Position numbers and translations under genes: made by a program. 10,318 nt of DNA. It comes from Helicobacteraceae bacterium (GTDB lineage: Bacteria; Campylobacterota; Campylobacteria; Campylobacterales; SZUA-545). The stretch covers positions 1 through 10,318 of the forward strand of contig QKHD01000159.1 in the NCBI GenBank assembly GCA_003250175.1, given 5' to 3'. Shown piece by piece: positions 1 through 5,883 of the stretch (positions within the stretch are counted from its first letter, which is position 1; each line of letters begins with the position of its first letter). The notes under the pieces are model-generated. The model had not been told where the DNA came from, did no database searches, and saw nothing but the letters and a program-made list of their open reading frames with translations.

Positions 1-441
1 TACACCGTCGGCTACGTCACCATGGAAGACGAGTTTCACACCACCCAGAACTACCCCTATCTGGAGGCGGTCGCGCTGGACAAGCGGCTCTTTCGCCACT
101 GGACCTTCGGGGCCGGTATGCGGCTGCTGCGCACCGATATCGAAGCGGGCAGCCAGAGCTACGATCTCACCGCCCTGCCGATTCGCCTCAGCGCCTTTTT
201 CCACTTCCCCATCGAGCACAAAACCTTTGTGCGGTTCGACTACTTTGTCGCTCCGGATTTTCTCATGATCTCCGATGACTTTACCGGCTACACCGGTGTC
301 CGGATGGAGCTGCACACCGATACGGGCTGGGAGACCTTGCGCCTCTTTGTGGGCGGCAGCAAGATCAACCTCAAACCCGAATCCGGCGGCAGCTACGAGA
401 TGGAAAACGACATCTTCTTCGGAATCCGTTACAGCTTCTAG
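1..441 (+). CDS. Outer-membrane beta-barrel protein, 5'-truncated by window edge (possibly YfaZ-like)
   Basis: The reading frame is open to the first base of the window (Tyr-Thr-Val-Gly-Tyr-Val-Thr before the first Met at 22), so the gene almost certainly begins upstream and that Met is internal. The visible 146 or so residues alternate polar and aromatic/hydrophobic residues as beta-strands do (for example RLSAFFHFPI, FVRFDYFVAP, LRLFVGGSKI). The protein ends in FFGIRYSF, a terminal Phe preceded by alternating aromatics, which is the classic C-terminal strand recognised by the BAM machinery. An outer-membrane barrel is therefore well supported; a YfaZ-type small barrel is my best guess but is not proven. 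The next gene starts 2 nt after its TAG stop, so the two are probably cotranscribed. The ligand or role is unknown. Confidence 0.7.
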   Translation, partial: YTVGYVTMEDEFHTTQNYPYLEAVALDKRLFRHWTFGAGMRLLRTDIEAGSQSYDLTALPIRLSAFFHFPIEHKTFVRFDYFVAPDFLMISDDFTGYTGVRMELHTDTGWETLRLFVGGSKINLKPESGGSYEMENDIFFGIRYSF

Positions 442-443
442 CC

Positions 444-947
444 ATGAAACAACTCTATGTGGGGTCCTTGCTGCTCTTTGCCATCCTGATCTTCGCCATG
501 CTGGTGATCAAGCAGCAAAACCACCTGGTCGAGGTCAAACGCACCCTCAACCCGCCCTACTTTCTCCCCTATAACCGCTCGGCCCACTTCCAGCAGGAGA
601 TCACCGACTTCATCATCGGTTTTATCAACTACCGCTACCCGCCTGCGGACATCCGGAGCTTTTTGAATTTTTCGCACTCGGCCCATGCGGTGGATATTTT
701 TGCCCCGGCGCACGCCCACAGTATTGCCGCGGTTTTCCGCCCGACGGCCCAGCTTCCGGAGGAGAAAAGCGCCGTCGATCTGCTCTCCGGATTCAAGGTG
801 GGCCGCACGGGCCTGACCTACAGCTTTACCATCCCCAGCGAATCCATCACGCCGACCATGGAGTTCGGAATGGAGACGGATGACATCCTCAAAAGCACCT
901 GGGTCGCCCCCAAGGCGGCCATCGAAATCACCGTACCCATCCGCTGA
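444..947 (+). CDS. Membrane-anchored protein of unknown function
   Basis: This is a 167-residue protein I do not recognise. Residues 4-22 (YVGSLLLFAILIFAMLVIK) form one hydrophobic segment after a short Met-Lys-Gln start. That predicts a signal anchor, with the remaining 140 or so residues facing the periplasm. The soluble part has no cysteines and no recognisable catalytic motif; a His/Ala-rich stretch occurs near residues 78-93 (HSAHAVDIFAPAHAHS). The start has no clear Shine-Dalgarno and lies 2 nt behind the barrel gene's stop, suggesting translational coupling. Its own TGA overlaps the next ATG by one base. Being between an outer-membrane barrel and an inner-membrane exporter suggests an envelope role, but that is inference. 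The reading frame is convincing because of the tight operon packing and sensible composition. Confidence 0.75.
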   Translation: MKQLYVGSLLLFAILIFAMLVIKQQNHLVEVKRTLNPPYFLPYNRSAHFQQEITDFIIGFINYRYPPADIRSFLNFSHSAHAVDIFAPAHAHSIAAVFRPTAQLPEEKSAVDLLSGFKVGRTGLTYSFTIPSESITPTMEFGMETDDILKSTWVAPKAAIEITVPIR

Positions 948-1585
948 TGACGGATCTCTCCACCCTCTCTTTTTTTCTGACCAGCGCCTTTTTGCTCGCC
1001 CTGGCACCGGGGCCTGACAACCTCTACACCCTCTTTTTGGGTATGACCCGGGGTGCCAAAGCGGCGGCGCTCTTCTCCCTGGGGCTCTTTACCGGTGTCA
1101 TGGGGCATACCGCCCTCATCGCCTTTGGGGTGCAGGAGCTGATTACCGGCTATCCGGAGCGGCTCTTTTTCTTGCAGGTTGCCGGGGCGCTCTACCTGCT
1201 CTATCTGGCCTACGGCTTTTACCGTGAGCGCAACGCCCCCATCGCTCCGGAGGCGGATCACTCCCCGCACTCCCTTATCACGCTTTACGGCAAGGGGGTG
1301 GTCATGAACCTCTCCAACCCCAAAGTGCTGCTCTTTTTTCTCGCCTTTTTACCCCAGTTTATTCCCCATAATACGCCGTCGCCCTCGCAGGCAACCCTGC
1401 TTTTTGGCGGGCTTTTTATTGTGGCGTCGATGCCGGTTTTTTTCGGGATTGCATGGGGGAGTGAATGGGTAAAGCGCCATTTGCTGGCAAAGCCCCGGCT
1501 GGGGCGGTGGATTCGTCTGGCGGGGGCTGGGGTCTTACTCAGTTTCGCCCTGCTGCTCCTGGCGGGCGGGCGGCACGTCGCCTAA
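947..1585 (+). CDS. LysE/RhtB-family amino-acid exporter
   Basis: A 212-residue inner-membrane protein of normal length for the LysE/RhtB (threonine/lysine/homoserine exporter) family. Diagnostic features are the N-terminal hydrophobic helix followed by APGPDNLY (residues 20-27) and the central NLSNPKVLLFFLAFLPQF stretch (121-138), both family signatures. About five to six hydrophobic segments are visible, with a hydrophilic cytoplasmic linker around residues 92-112. Members export amino acids or related small metabolites using the proton gradient; the substrate cannot be read from sequence. The ATG overlaps the stop of the preceding gene by one base and has no clear Shine-Dalgarno, so reinitiation is likely. 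The last 51 bp are shared antisense with the convergent deacetylase gene. Confidence 0.9.
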   Translation: MTDLSTLSFFLTSAFLLALAPGPDNLYTLFLGMTRGAKAAALFSLGLFTGVMGHTALIAFGVQELITGYPERLFFLQVAGALYLLYLAYGFYRERNAPIAPEADHSPHSLITLYGKGVVMNLSNPKVLLFFLAFLPQFIPHNTPSPSQATLLFGGLFIVASMPVFFGIAWGSEWVKRHLLAKPRLGRWIRLAGAGVLLSFALLLLAGGRHVA

Positions 1586-2293
1586 AAGGCCAAAGTCATA
1601 GCCCGCGTCGCGGATGGTGCGGATCACGTAGCTCAGCCCCTTGAGGCTCTTTTTGTTGCTGGCTCCGGAGTGCATGAGAATAATGGCGCCGGGGTGAAGG
1701 TACTTCTTCACCTCATCGGCGATGCCCAGCGGGGTCTGCTGGCTCATCCAGTCAAAGGTGTCGATCGACCAGATCACCACCTCAAACCCCGCCTTTTTCA
1801 TGGCCGTAATCTGCTCGTCGGTCATCGCGCCGTAGGGCGGGCGCATCATGGGGTAGCTCACCCCGCCCGTCTGGGCTTCGATGATCTTCTGGGTGCGGAC
1901 GATCTGCTCTTTCATCATTGTCTTGGTATCCAGCTTGGTGAGTAGCTGATGGTGGTAGGCGTGGCTGAGCACCCGGTGTCCGGAGGCGTGTACGTGGCGC
2001 ACCACCTCCGGATAGCGGACGATATTTTCGCCCAGAAAGAAGAAGTTGGCCAAGACACCTTCTTGTTTTAACAGGGTCAAGAACCCCGGTGTTACCTCTT
2101 TGTCCGGACCGTCGTCAAAGGTGAGGTAGACGATTTTCCGGTCGGTGTCGTAGCTGTGCAGATAGTTGCTGTGGCGCTTGACCTTTTCGTTGGACTCCTG
2201 CTTAAAGCGCTCCATGGAAGGGCGCGGCATGGGGTCGTTGTGAATCGTCGCGTAGGCGAAGCTGATGAGGCAGAGAAAGAGTAGCGCCCTCAT
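1535..2293 (-). CDS. Secreted polysaccharide deacetylase (NodB homology domain)
   Basis: A 252-residue carbohydrate esterase family 4 protein with all five NodB motifs: TFDDGP (58-63, catalytic Asp60 and metal-binding Asp61), SHAYHH (110-115, metal-binding His111 and His115), RPPYG (151-155), the WSIDTFDW region (175-182) and LMHSG (206-210, catalytic His). The N-terminus (MRALLFLCLISFAYA) is a signal peptide, so the enzyme should act in the periplasm or on the surface. It would remove acetyl groups from N-acetylated or O-acetylated sugars, such as peptidoglycan or an exopolysaccharide. Its ATG overlaps the TGA of the upstream cvfB-like gene by 4 bp (ATGA), indicating translational coupling. 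The last 15 or so residues after the typical FGLLGDV end are a polar Gln/Glu-rich tail encoded within the overlap with the convergent LysE gene. Confidence 0.92.
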   Translation of the reverse strand: MRALLFLCLISFAYATIHNDPMPRPSMERFKQESNEKVKRHSNYLHSYDTDRKIVYLTFDDGPDKEVTPGFLTLLKQEGVLANFFFLGENIVRYPEVVRHVHASGHRVLSHAYHHQLLTKLDTKTMMKEQIVRTQKIIEAQTGGVSYPMMRPPYGAMTDEQITAMKKAGFEVVIWSIDTFDWMSQQTPLGIADEVKKYLHPGAIILMHSGASNKKSLKGLSYVIRTIRDAGYDFGLLGDVPPARQEQQGETE

Positions 2294-3144
2294 TTAAGAC
2301 GGATCCCTTCTTGGGGATCAAGGGTGATTTTATCCTCCGCCAACAGGGCGGTGACCGCCCGTTTGAACCCCTTTTTGCTCATCCCCAGCACCGACTTGAT
2401 CGCCTCCGGATCGCTGTCGTAGTGAAAGGGCAGAAAGCCTCCGGATTCTTGCAACGCAGCCAGTAGATCGTCCCCTTCAACCGCCGCCTTGCCCTCGCCC
2501 AGAGGACGCAGGGCGATGTCGATCTTACCGTCTTTGCGTACCTGCTTGATGTAGCCCGTCGCCTCGCTGCCGACGGAAAAGGCGTTAAAAATATCGCTGT
2601 GGAACACCATGCCGCGGTAGGTATCATCCACCACCACGGAGATGCCAAGCGGGCTGGCGGCGTACCCCATGACCCGCACCGGTTTGCCCTTTTTCAGATA
2701 AAACGGTGCGGGCTTGAGGGAGCTTTCGATCTTCATGCTGCCGTAAAGGCGGCCCGTCTGTTTGTCTTTAAGCAGGCGCACGATCCGCGTCTCTCCCACG
2801 TCCACACGACCGGGAATCTCCTTTTTAGGGATCAGCAGGTCCTTTTCCAGACCGATGTCCACAAAGGCGCCAAAGGGGGCGGTGTCCACCACCCGCATGG
2901 GGGCACACTCACCCAGCAGCGCGGCGGGGCGAAGGGTGGTCGCGATGGAGCGGTCTTCCGAATCGGTGTAGAGAAAGACCCCGACGGTGTCGTTCTCCCT
3001 GATGCCCTCCGGAAGGTATTTTTTAGGGAGGAGAATCTCCGTCTCCTGACACAAAAGATAGGCGCCAAACTCCACCAGCTTGGCGACGGGCAATTCGACC
3101 CATTCGCCCAGGGGCAGTTCTCGAAGGCTGTTGATTTCACGCAT
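2290..3144 (-). CDS. cvfB: CvfB-like S1-domain RNA-binding protein
   Basis: A 284-residue protein of normal length for the CvfB/YitL family: tandem S1-type OB folds followed by a C-terminal winged helix. The second S1-like segment is clear (about residues 83-110, MRVVDTAPFGAFVDIGLEKD and onward), a further S1 unit follows at about 154-213, and the winged helix is at about 243-283 (SKKGFKRAVTALL, then DKITLD). Family members bind RNA and affect virulence-factor expression in Staphylococcus; the role here is unknown. The same frame is open to 3363, but I chose the ATG at 3144 because it has a GGAG 7 nt upstream, starts a typical family N-terminus (MREINSLRELPLG), and leaves only an 8-bp overlap with ychJ instead of lying deep inside it. 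Its TGA overlaps the deacetylase ATG. Confidence 0.88.
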   Translation of the reverse strand: MREINSLRELPLGEWVELPVAKLVEFGAYLLCQETEILLPKKYLPEGIRENDTVGVFLYTDSEDRSIATTLRPAALLGECAPMRVVDTAPFGAFVDIGLEKDLLIPKKEIPGRVDVGETRIVRLLKDKQTGRLYGSMKIESSLKPAPFYLKKGKPVRVMGYAASPLGISVVVDDTYRGMVFHSDIFNAFSVGSEATGYIKQVRKDGKIDIALRPLGEGKAAVEGDDLLAALQESGGFLPFHYDSDPEAIKSVLGMSKKGFKRAVTALLAEDKITLDPQEGIRLK

Positions 3145-3541
3145 TGTCCGTCTCCACGTCGCCGTCGGTGTAATACCAGGCGTAATCAATTTTTTCAAAA
3201 CGGGAAAACTCCCGGTGTACCTGCACCGTACCCTCATAGAGGTAGTCCGCCTCAAAGCGGACAAACCCGTGGTCCGGACGCTCCGCATCCAGACCCGATT
3301 CGATGATCCGCAGTCCCTGCCACTGGGTCGCACCGCACCAGGCGGCCAGCTCGTCCCGGACAAGGCCTGATCGCCGGGAGGCTTCCGTGGTGCGGATGAT
3401 GTAACCCACCTCGCCCATGGCGTAGGCGCAATAGCGCGAACGAATGAGCGTCAGCGGGTCGGGCGCTTTTTTGGCGCCTTTATGCAGCGGGCCGCAGCAC
3501 TGTTTGTACGTACGGCCGCTTTGACAGGGACACGATGCCAT
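3137..3541 (-). CDS. ychJ: YchJ-family (UPF0225) protein with N-terminal SEC-C zinc motif
   Basis: A 134-residue protein matching the YchJ/UPF0225 family. An N-terminal SEC-C metal-binding motif (CPCQSGRTYKQCCGPLH, residues 4-20; likely zinc ligands Cys4, Cys6, Cys15 and Cys16 or His20) is followed by the family block PDPLTLIRSRYCAYAMGEV (27-45) and the NTF2-like middle domain, ending near WYYTDGD. E. coli YchJ carries a second C-terminal SEC-C motif; that is absent here, giving a shorter form. Molecular function is not established, although SEC-C motifs are often linked to protein or ribosome interaction. A GGAG lies 9 nt before the ATG, and a TGC-TATAAT promoter about 30 nt upstream makes this the first gene of the ychJ-cvfB-deacetylase operon. 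Confidence 0.9.
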   Translation of the reverse strand: MASCPCQSGRTYKQCCGPLHKGAKKAPDPLTLIRSRYCAYAMGEVGYIIRTTEASRRSGLVRDELAAWCGATQWQGLRIIESGLDAERPDHGFVRFEADYLYEGTVQVHREFSRFEKIDYAWYYTDGDVETDNA

Positions 3542-3550
3542 AAAGTGCTG

Positions 3551-3554
3551 CTCC
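3551..3554 (-). promoter_or_regulatory. ychJ ribosome binding site, embedded in a TCCGGA motif
   Basis: The minus strand reads TCCGGAG, then 9 nt, then ATG. The GGAG core is a plausible Shine-Dalgarno and is partly formed by the overrepresented TCCGGA hexamer (3552-3557). This is the only copy of the hexamer in non-coding DNA in this window. Confidence 0.55.
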
Positions 3555-3570
3555 GGAAGTTAGATGCGCC

Positions 3571-3579
3571 ATTATAGCA
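3571..3579 (-). promoter_or_regulatory. Extended -10 promoter for the ychJ operon
   Basis: On the minus strand the gap between the MotA-like gene and ychJ reads TGC-TATAAT, a perfect sigma70 -10 hexamer with the TGn extension. No good -35 is present 16-18 nt upstream, only AT-rich sequence (AAATATTAAG), which is acceptable for an extended -10 promoter. Transcription would start near 3564, leaving a leader of about 23 nt before the ychJ ATG at 3541. Confidence 0.7.
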
Positions 3580-3597
3580 TCTTAATATTTGCTGCTC

Positions 3598-4044
3598 TTA
3601 TGAGCCCTTTTTAAAGCGGGAAGCGGGGCGTGGTTCGCCCAGAATATAAAAGAAGAGCACCTCTTCGATCTGGTAGACCGGTTTTTTCTCCTGGATCATC
3701 TTGACCCCCTGCGCCACCATGCGCATCTGGCGGATCAGCAGCTCCAGTTCGCCGTCGGGAACCTTGGTGCTGTGGCGGTTGCCTACGAGGTATCCGGAGA
3801 CGTTGGTGATAAAGATATTGGCGGCTTCGGCGACGTCACGGGCGTCCATGTTGTCTAAAACCATGCCCATGAGTTTTCGGTAGAGGTAGTTGCGATCGTC
3901 TTCGATCATTTTTTCCACGGCCAGGGCGCCCTCTTTGCGGATGATCATGGCGTGTTCGATGATCCGTCCGGCCAGTTGGTCAAAAGGCTCCGGACGGTAG
4001 ACGATGTGGTGTTTACGAAGGGCTTCCAGGAGCTTTTTGTGCAT
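3598..4044 (-). CDS. Small soluble protein with a MotA-like cytoplasmic segment, function unknown
   Basis: A 148-residue, mostly helical, charged protein without signal peptide or membrane segment. Residues 34-75 (IIRKEGALAVEKMIED, then YLYRKLMGMVLDNMDARDV) resemble the cytoplasmic loop of the flagellar stator protein MotA, which has an aRkeGllaLE pattern followed by a helix and a VvDGtDpe-type turn. The four MotA membrane helices are absent. It could be a stand-alone relative of that loop, perhaps a motility or stator-interacting protein, or the likeness could be coincidental. Its start has an AAGGAAAG Shine-Dalgarno 4 nt from the ATG, set inside a perfect inverted repeat. It follows the ygiD-like gene by 43 bp with no terminator between, so cotranscription is likely. 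No strong terminator follows it. Confidence 0.8.
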   Translation of the reverse strand: MHKKLLEALRKHHIVYRPEPFDQLAGRIIEHAMIIRKEGALAVEKMIEDDRNYLYRKLMGMVLDNMDARDVAEAANIFITNVSGYLVGNRHSTKVPDGELELLIRQMRMVAQGVKMIQEKKPVYQIEEVLFFYILGEPRPASRFKKGS

Positions 4045-4071
4045 GGTGCTTTCCTTATTTCAAAGCACCAT
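4043..4071 (-). repeat. Perfect 10-bp inverted repeat over the ribosome binding site and start codon
   Basis: Arms 4043-4052 and 4062-4071 are perfectly complementary with a 9-nt loop. In the minus-strand transcript this is AUGGUGCUUU, loop GAAAUAAGG, AAAGCACCAU. The loop contains the AAGG of the Shine-Dalgarno, and the last two bases of the 3' arm are the AU of the start codon of the MotA-like gene. The hairpin could block translation initiation, or the DNA repeat could bind a dimeric regulator. No U-tract follows on either strand, so it is not an intrinsic terminator. Confidence 0.75.
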
Positions 4072-4087
4072 TTAAACACAAAAGCAA

Positions 4088-4915
4088 TTACGAAATGATG
4101 AGGCTGCTCATATCCAGCGTACCGTGCTGGTACCCTTCGTGGAAGAGCCGCACGCGCTCACCCTCGCCCTGGCTCCCCATAATAGGCAGCAGCGGGATGT
4201 AGTGCTCCACCGTCGGGTGGGCGTGGGCAAAGCGGGGAAGCCTCGTGGGGGCGTCGATCAAAATCCCGTGATCCTTGGTGACCCCTTCCAAAAAGCCTTC
4301 GTGGAACTCTCTGGCCCAGGCGGAAACCGGGGCTTCCACCGCCATCTGGCGGTCGTAGAGGTTGTGGGTAACGTTGCCGCTTCCGATTACCATAATGCCG
4401 TGTTCTCGCAAAATAGCCAGCTCGGCGCCCAGCTGGTAGTGCCAGGCGAAGGGCTTGGTCATGTCGATGCGCAGCTGAAAGACGGGAACGTCGTGCTCCG
4501 GAAAGAGGTGGTGCAGCACCGACCAGCTTCCGTGATCCAGCCCTCGGGCTTCCGTTGCAAAACCGAAGCTTTCCGCCACGGCCTTGGCCTCGTCCACCCC
4601 TCCGGAGGCGTCGTAGGTTACGTCATAGAGCGCATCGGGGAATCCGTAAAAATCATAGATCGTCTCCGGATGCTCCACCACCGAAACGGCGGGGCTTCGC
4701 CCGATCCAGTGAGCGGAAATCACGAGCACGGCTCTAGGTTTTTCCAGTTTTTTACCCAGGGCTTTGAGGTCTCGGGTGTAGGCATTGTCGTCGATGATGT
4801 TCATCGGTGAACCGTGGCTGATAAAAAGTGCCGGGGCTTTGGTCATGGGTTTCTCCTTACTCATGGCATAGGCAAACGCGGGTATCGAGAGTAAAAACAG
4901 TCGTCGGTCCATCAT
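4088..4915 (-). CDS. ygiD: YgiD/DODA-type extradiol dioxygenase (LigB superfamily), possibly with Tat signal peptide
   Basis: A 275-residue member of the DODA/YgiD group of the class III extradiol (LigB) superfamily, whose E. coli member is described as a 4,5-DOPA dioxygenase. Visible family motifs are FISHGSPMN (31-39), ISAHW (66-70), the DFYGFPDALYDVTYDA block (88-103), LDHGSW (126-131), GSGNVTHNL (178-186) and HPTVEHYIPL (233-242). Likely metal ligands are His34, His69 and His238, with His184 as acid/base. The physiological substrate is unknown. Two starts are plausible. The upstream pair of ATGs (4915 and 4912, with AAGGA 3 or 6 nt before) adds DRRLFLLSIPAFAYA, a twin-arginine-like signal with an AYA cleavage site. 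The internal ATG at 4846 has a better AAGGAG 6 nt before and gives the normal cytosolic YgiD start (MTKAPALFISHG). A strong promoter lies just upstream. Confidence 0.9.
   Translation of the reverse strand: MMDRRLFLLSIPAFAYAMSKEKPMTKAPALFISHGSPMNIIDDNAYTRDLKALGKKLEKPRAVLVISAHWIGRSPAVSVVEHPETIYDFYGFPDALYDVTYDASGGVDEAKAVAESFGFATEARGLDHGSWSVLHHLFPEHDVPVFQLRIDMTKPFAWHYQLGAELAILREHGIMVIGSGNVTHNLYDRQMAVEAPVSAWAREFHEGFLEGVTKDHGILIDAPTRLPRFAHAHPTVEHYIPLLPIMGSQGEGERVRLFHEGYQHGTLDMSSLIIS
4853..4858 (-). promoter_or_regulatory. Strong Shine-Dalgarno for an internal ygiD start at 4846
   Basis: AAGGAG on the minus strand sits 6 nt before the ATG at 4846, within the coding sequence of the longer form (it encodes part of Ser-Lys-Glu-Lys). 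It is a better match and spacing than the AAGGA at 4919-4923 before the upstream ATGs. It therefore either marks the real start or allows two products from one message. Confidence 0.6.
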
Positions 4916-4936
4916 GTTTCCTTATCCGTGGAAATT

Positions 4937-4954
4937 TATTACTAATTAGTGATA
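4937..4954. promoter_or_regulatory. Palindromic candidate operator at the ygiD promoter
   Basis: A perfect 10-bp palindrome ACTAATTAGT (4941-4950) is extended to TATTACTAATTAGTGATA (4937-4954) with a single mismatched pair. It overlaps the predicted transcription start and the edge of the -10 box, the classic place for a repressor of the MarR, HxlR or similar dimeric type. No regulator gene is in this window. Confidence 0.5.
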
Positions 4955-4980
4955 TTATCAGAAAAAAAAGCTCCCGTCAA
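4952..4980 (-). promoter_or_regulatory. Sigma70-type promoter of the ygiD-like gene
   Basis: On the minus strand TTGACG (4980-4975, five of six matches to the -35 consensus) is followed by exactly 17 nt and TAATAT (4957-4952, a good -10). Transcription would start around 4945, about 30 nt before the first ATG. The -35 overlaps the stop codon of the upstream AEC gene and lies in the loop of that gene's terminator; the spacer contains the terminator's T-tract. Confidence 0.72.
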
Positions 4981-4992
4981 GAGAGGAGCTTT
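4962..4992 (-). terminator. Intrinsic terminator of the RND-TonB receptor-AEC operon
   Basis: The minus-strand transcript forms AAAGCUCC (4992-4985), a 10-nt loop (4984-4975) and GGAGCUUU (4974-4967), an 8-bp perfect stem running into a run of eight U (4969-4962). The AEC stop codon lies inside the loop, so termination occurs immediately at the gene's end. Confidence 0.85.
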
Positions 4993-5882
4993 AAAAATCC
5001 AAACCACGCCCCCAGGGTGGCAAAGGAGAAGATGAGCCCGTAGCCGACCAGAGACGCCACCAGACGGGGGGCAAGTCCGGAGACGCTGGCCAGCACACCC
5101 GCGGTCACCATCGAGGCCATCCCCGCCTCCAGCACCGCAACCTGGGCGGGCAGATCCAACGGCCCCATGACGAGCACCAGCATCAGGGCCACCAGCGGCA
5201 TAAAGAGCAGCTTCAGCCCAAGTGCCGACCAGAAGGCCCGCATGTGGGAGCGGTCGATACGAAACTGCAGTGAGTACCCCACCACCGTCATGGCCACGGG
5301 CACGAGGGTCAGCTCCAGCACTTCCAATCCGGAGGTCACCGGCGGCGGAAAGCTCACCCCCATGAGCAGTAGCCCCGCAATCAGCGCGATAAAGGGAGGA
5401 AAGAGCAGCACCTTTTTGAGCATCACCTTCGGGTGCGCGCTTCCGGAGCCATAGAGCCCGGCGATGATGCTGCCGTAGGAGGCCAGCAGAATAAAGGTTC
5501 CCAGCTGATCGTAGACGATGGCGTAGCCCAGCCCCTCCTTGCCGTAAAAGGCGTCGATGATGGGGTAGCCCACGAAAGAGGTATTCCCCAGGGGCACCAC
5601 CAGCAGCAGCGCCCCCGTCACCTCGCGGCTCCAGCGGTAAAACCGCCCCAGCAGCAAAACCGCGAGAGCCGATGCCAACGCCGTCAGATAGGGGGCGATC
5701 ACCACGGCGACAACGGAGGTGTCGAGGTGGATACCCGGGAGGTGCAGCAGCACCACGGCGGGAAGGGAGACGTAGATCACGAAGCGGTTAAGGAGTCGGC
5801 TCATCTCCTTGGGGACAGCGGTGATGCGCGCCAGCAGTGCCCCCAGAGTGAGAAATGCGAAAATAAGGAGAAAGTTGCCCAT
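4977..5882 (-). CDS. AEC-family (auxin efflux carrier-type) transporter
   Basis: A 301-residue, very hydrophobic inner-membrane protein of typical AEC length with about ten membrane helices. Family hallmarks are the N-terminal helix with a SRLLNRFVIYVSLPAVVLLH-type segment (28-47), the PLGNTSFVGYPI motif (95-106) with its helix-breaking Asn/Gly/Pro, a hydrophilic mid-loop (about 142-158), and the C-terminal EAGMASMVTAGVLA repeat counterpart (about 253-266). Bacterial AEC proteins move small organic anions such as malate or malonate, or other metabolites; the substrate is unknown here. Its ATG follows the stop of the TonB-receptor-like gene by a single base with no clear Shine-Dalgarno, implying reinitiation. 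An intrinsic terminator overlaps its last codons. Confidence 0.88.
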   Translation of the reverse strand: MGNFLLIFAFLTLGALLARITAVPKEMSRLLNRFVIYVSLPAVVLLHLPGIHLDTSVVAVVIAPYLTALASALAVLLLGRFYRWSREVTGALLLVVPLGNTSFVGYPIIDAFYGKEGLGYAIVYDQLGTFILLASYGSIIAGLYGSGSAHPKVMLKKVLLFPPFIALIAGLLLMGVSFPPPVTSGLEVLELTLVPVAMTVVGYSLQFRIDRSHMRAFWSALGLKLLFMPLVALMLVLVMGPLDLPAQVAVLEAGMASMVTAGVLASVSGLAPRLVASLVGYGLIFSFATLGAWFGFLKLLS

Positions 5883-5883
5883 A

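Noticed and set aside
438..1007. Open frame of 189 codons on the minus strand opposite the unknown membrane-anchored protein
   Set aside because: It is Arg/Gly/Asp-rich without motifs, and the plus-strand frame has a clear membrane anchor and operon spacing.
2599..3306. Open frame of 235 codons on the plus strand across cvfB and ychJ
   Set aside because: It runs antisense through two recognisable genes and has no family motifs and no ribosome binding site of note.
3145..3363. 73-codon N-terminal extension of the cvfB-like gene
   Set aside because: The extension lies within ychJ in another frame and has an Arg/Ser/Thr-rich composition unlike the family. The internal ATG at 3144 has a GGAG and gives the normal length.
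3594..3605. GCTC-TTAT-GAGC hairpin as a terminator for the MotA-like gene
   Set aside because: The stem is only 4 bp with a 4-nt loop and no U-run follows, so it is too weak to call.
4043..4071. Inverted repeat as an intrinsic terminator for the ygiD-like gene
   Set aside because: Neither arm is followed by a T-tract on either strand, and the 3' arm runs into a start codon.
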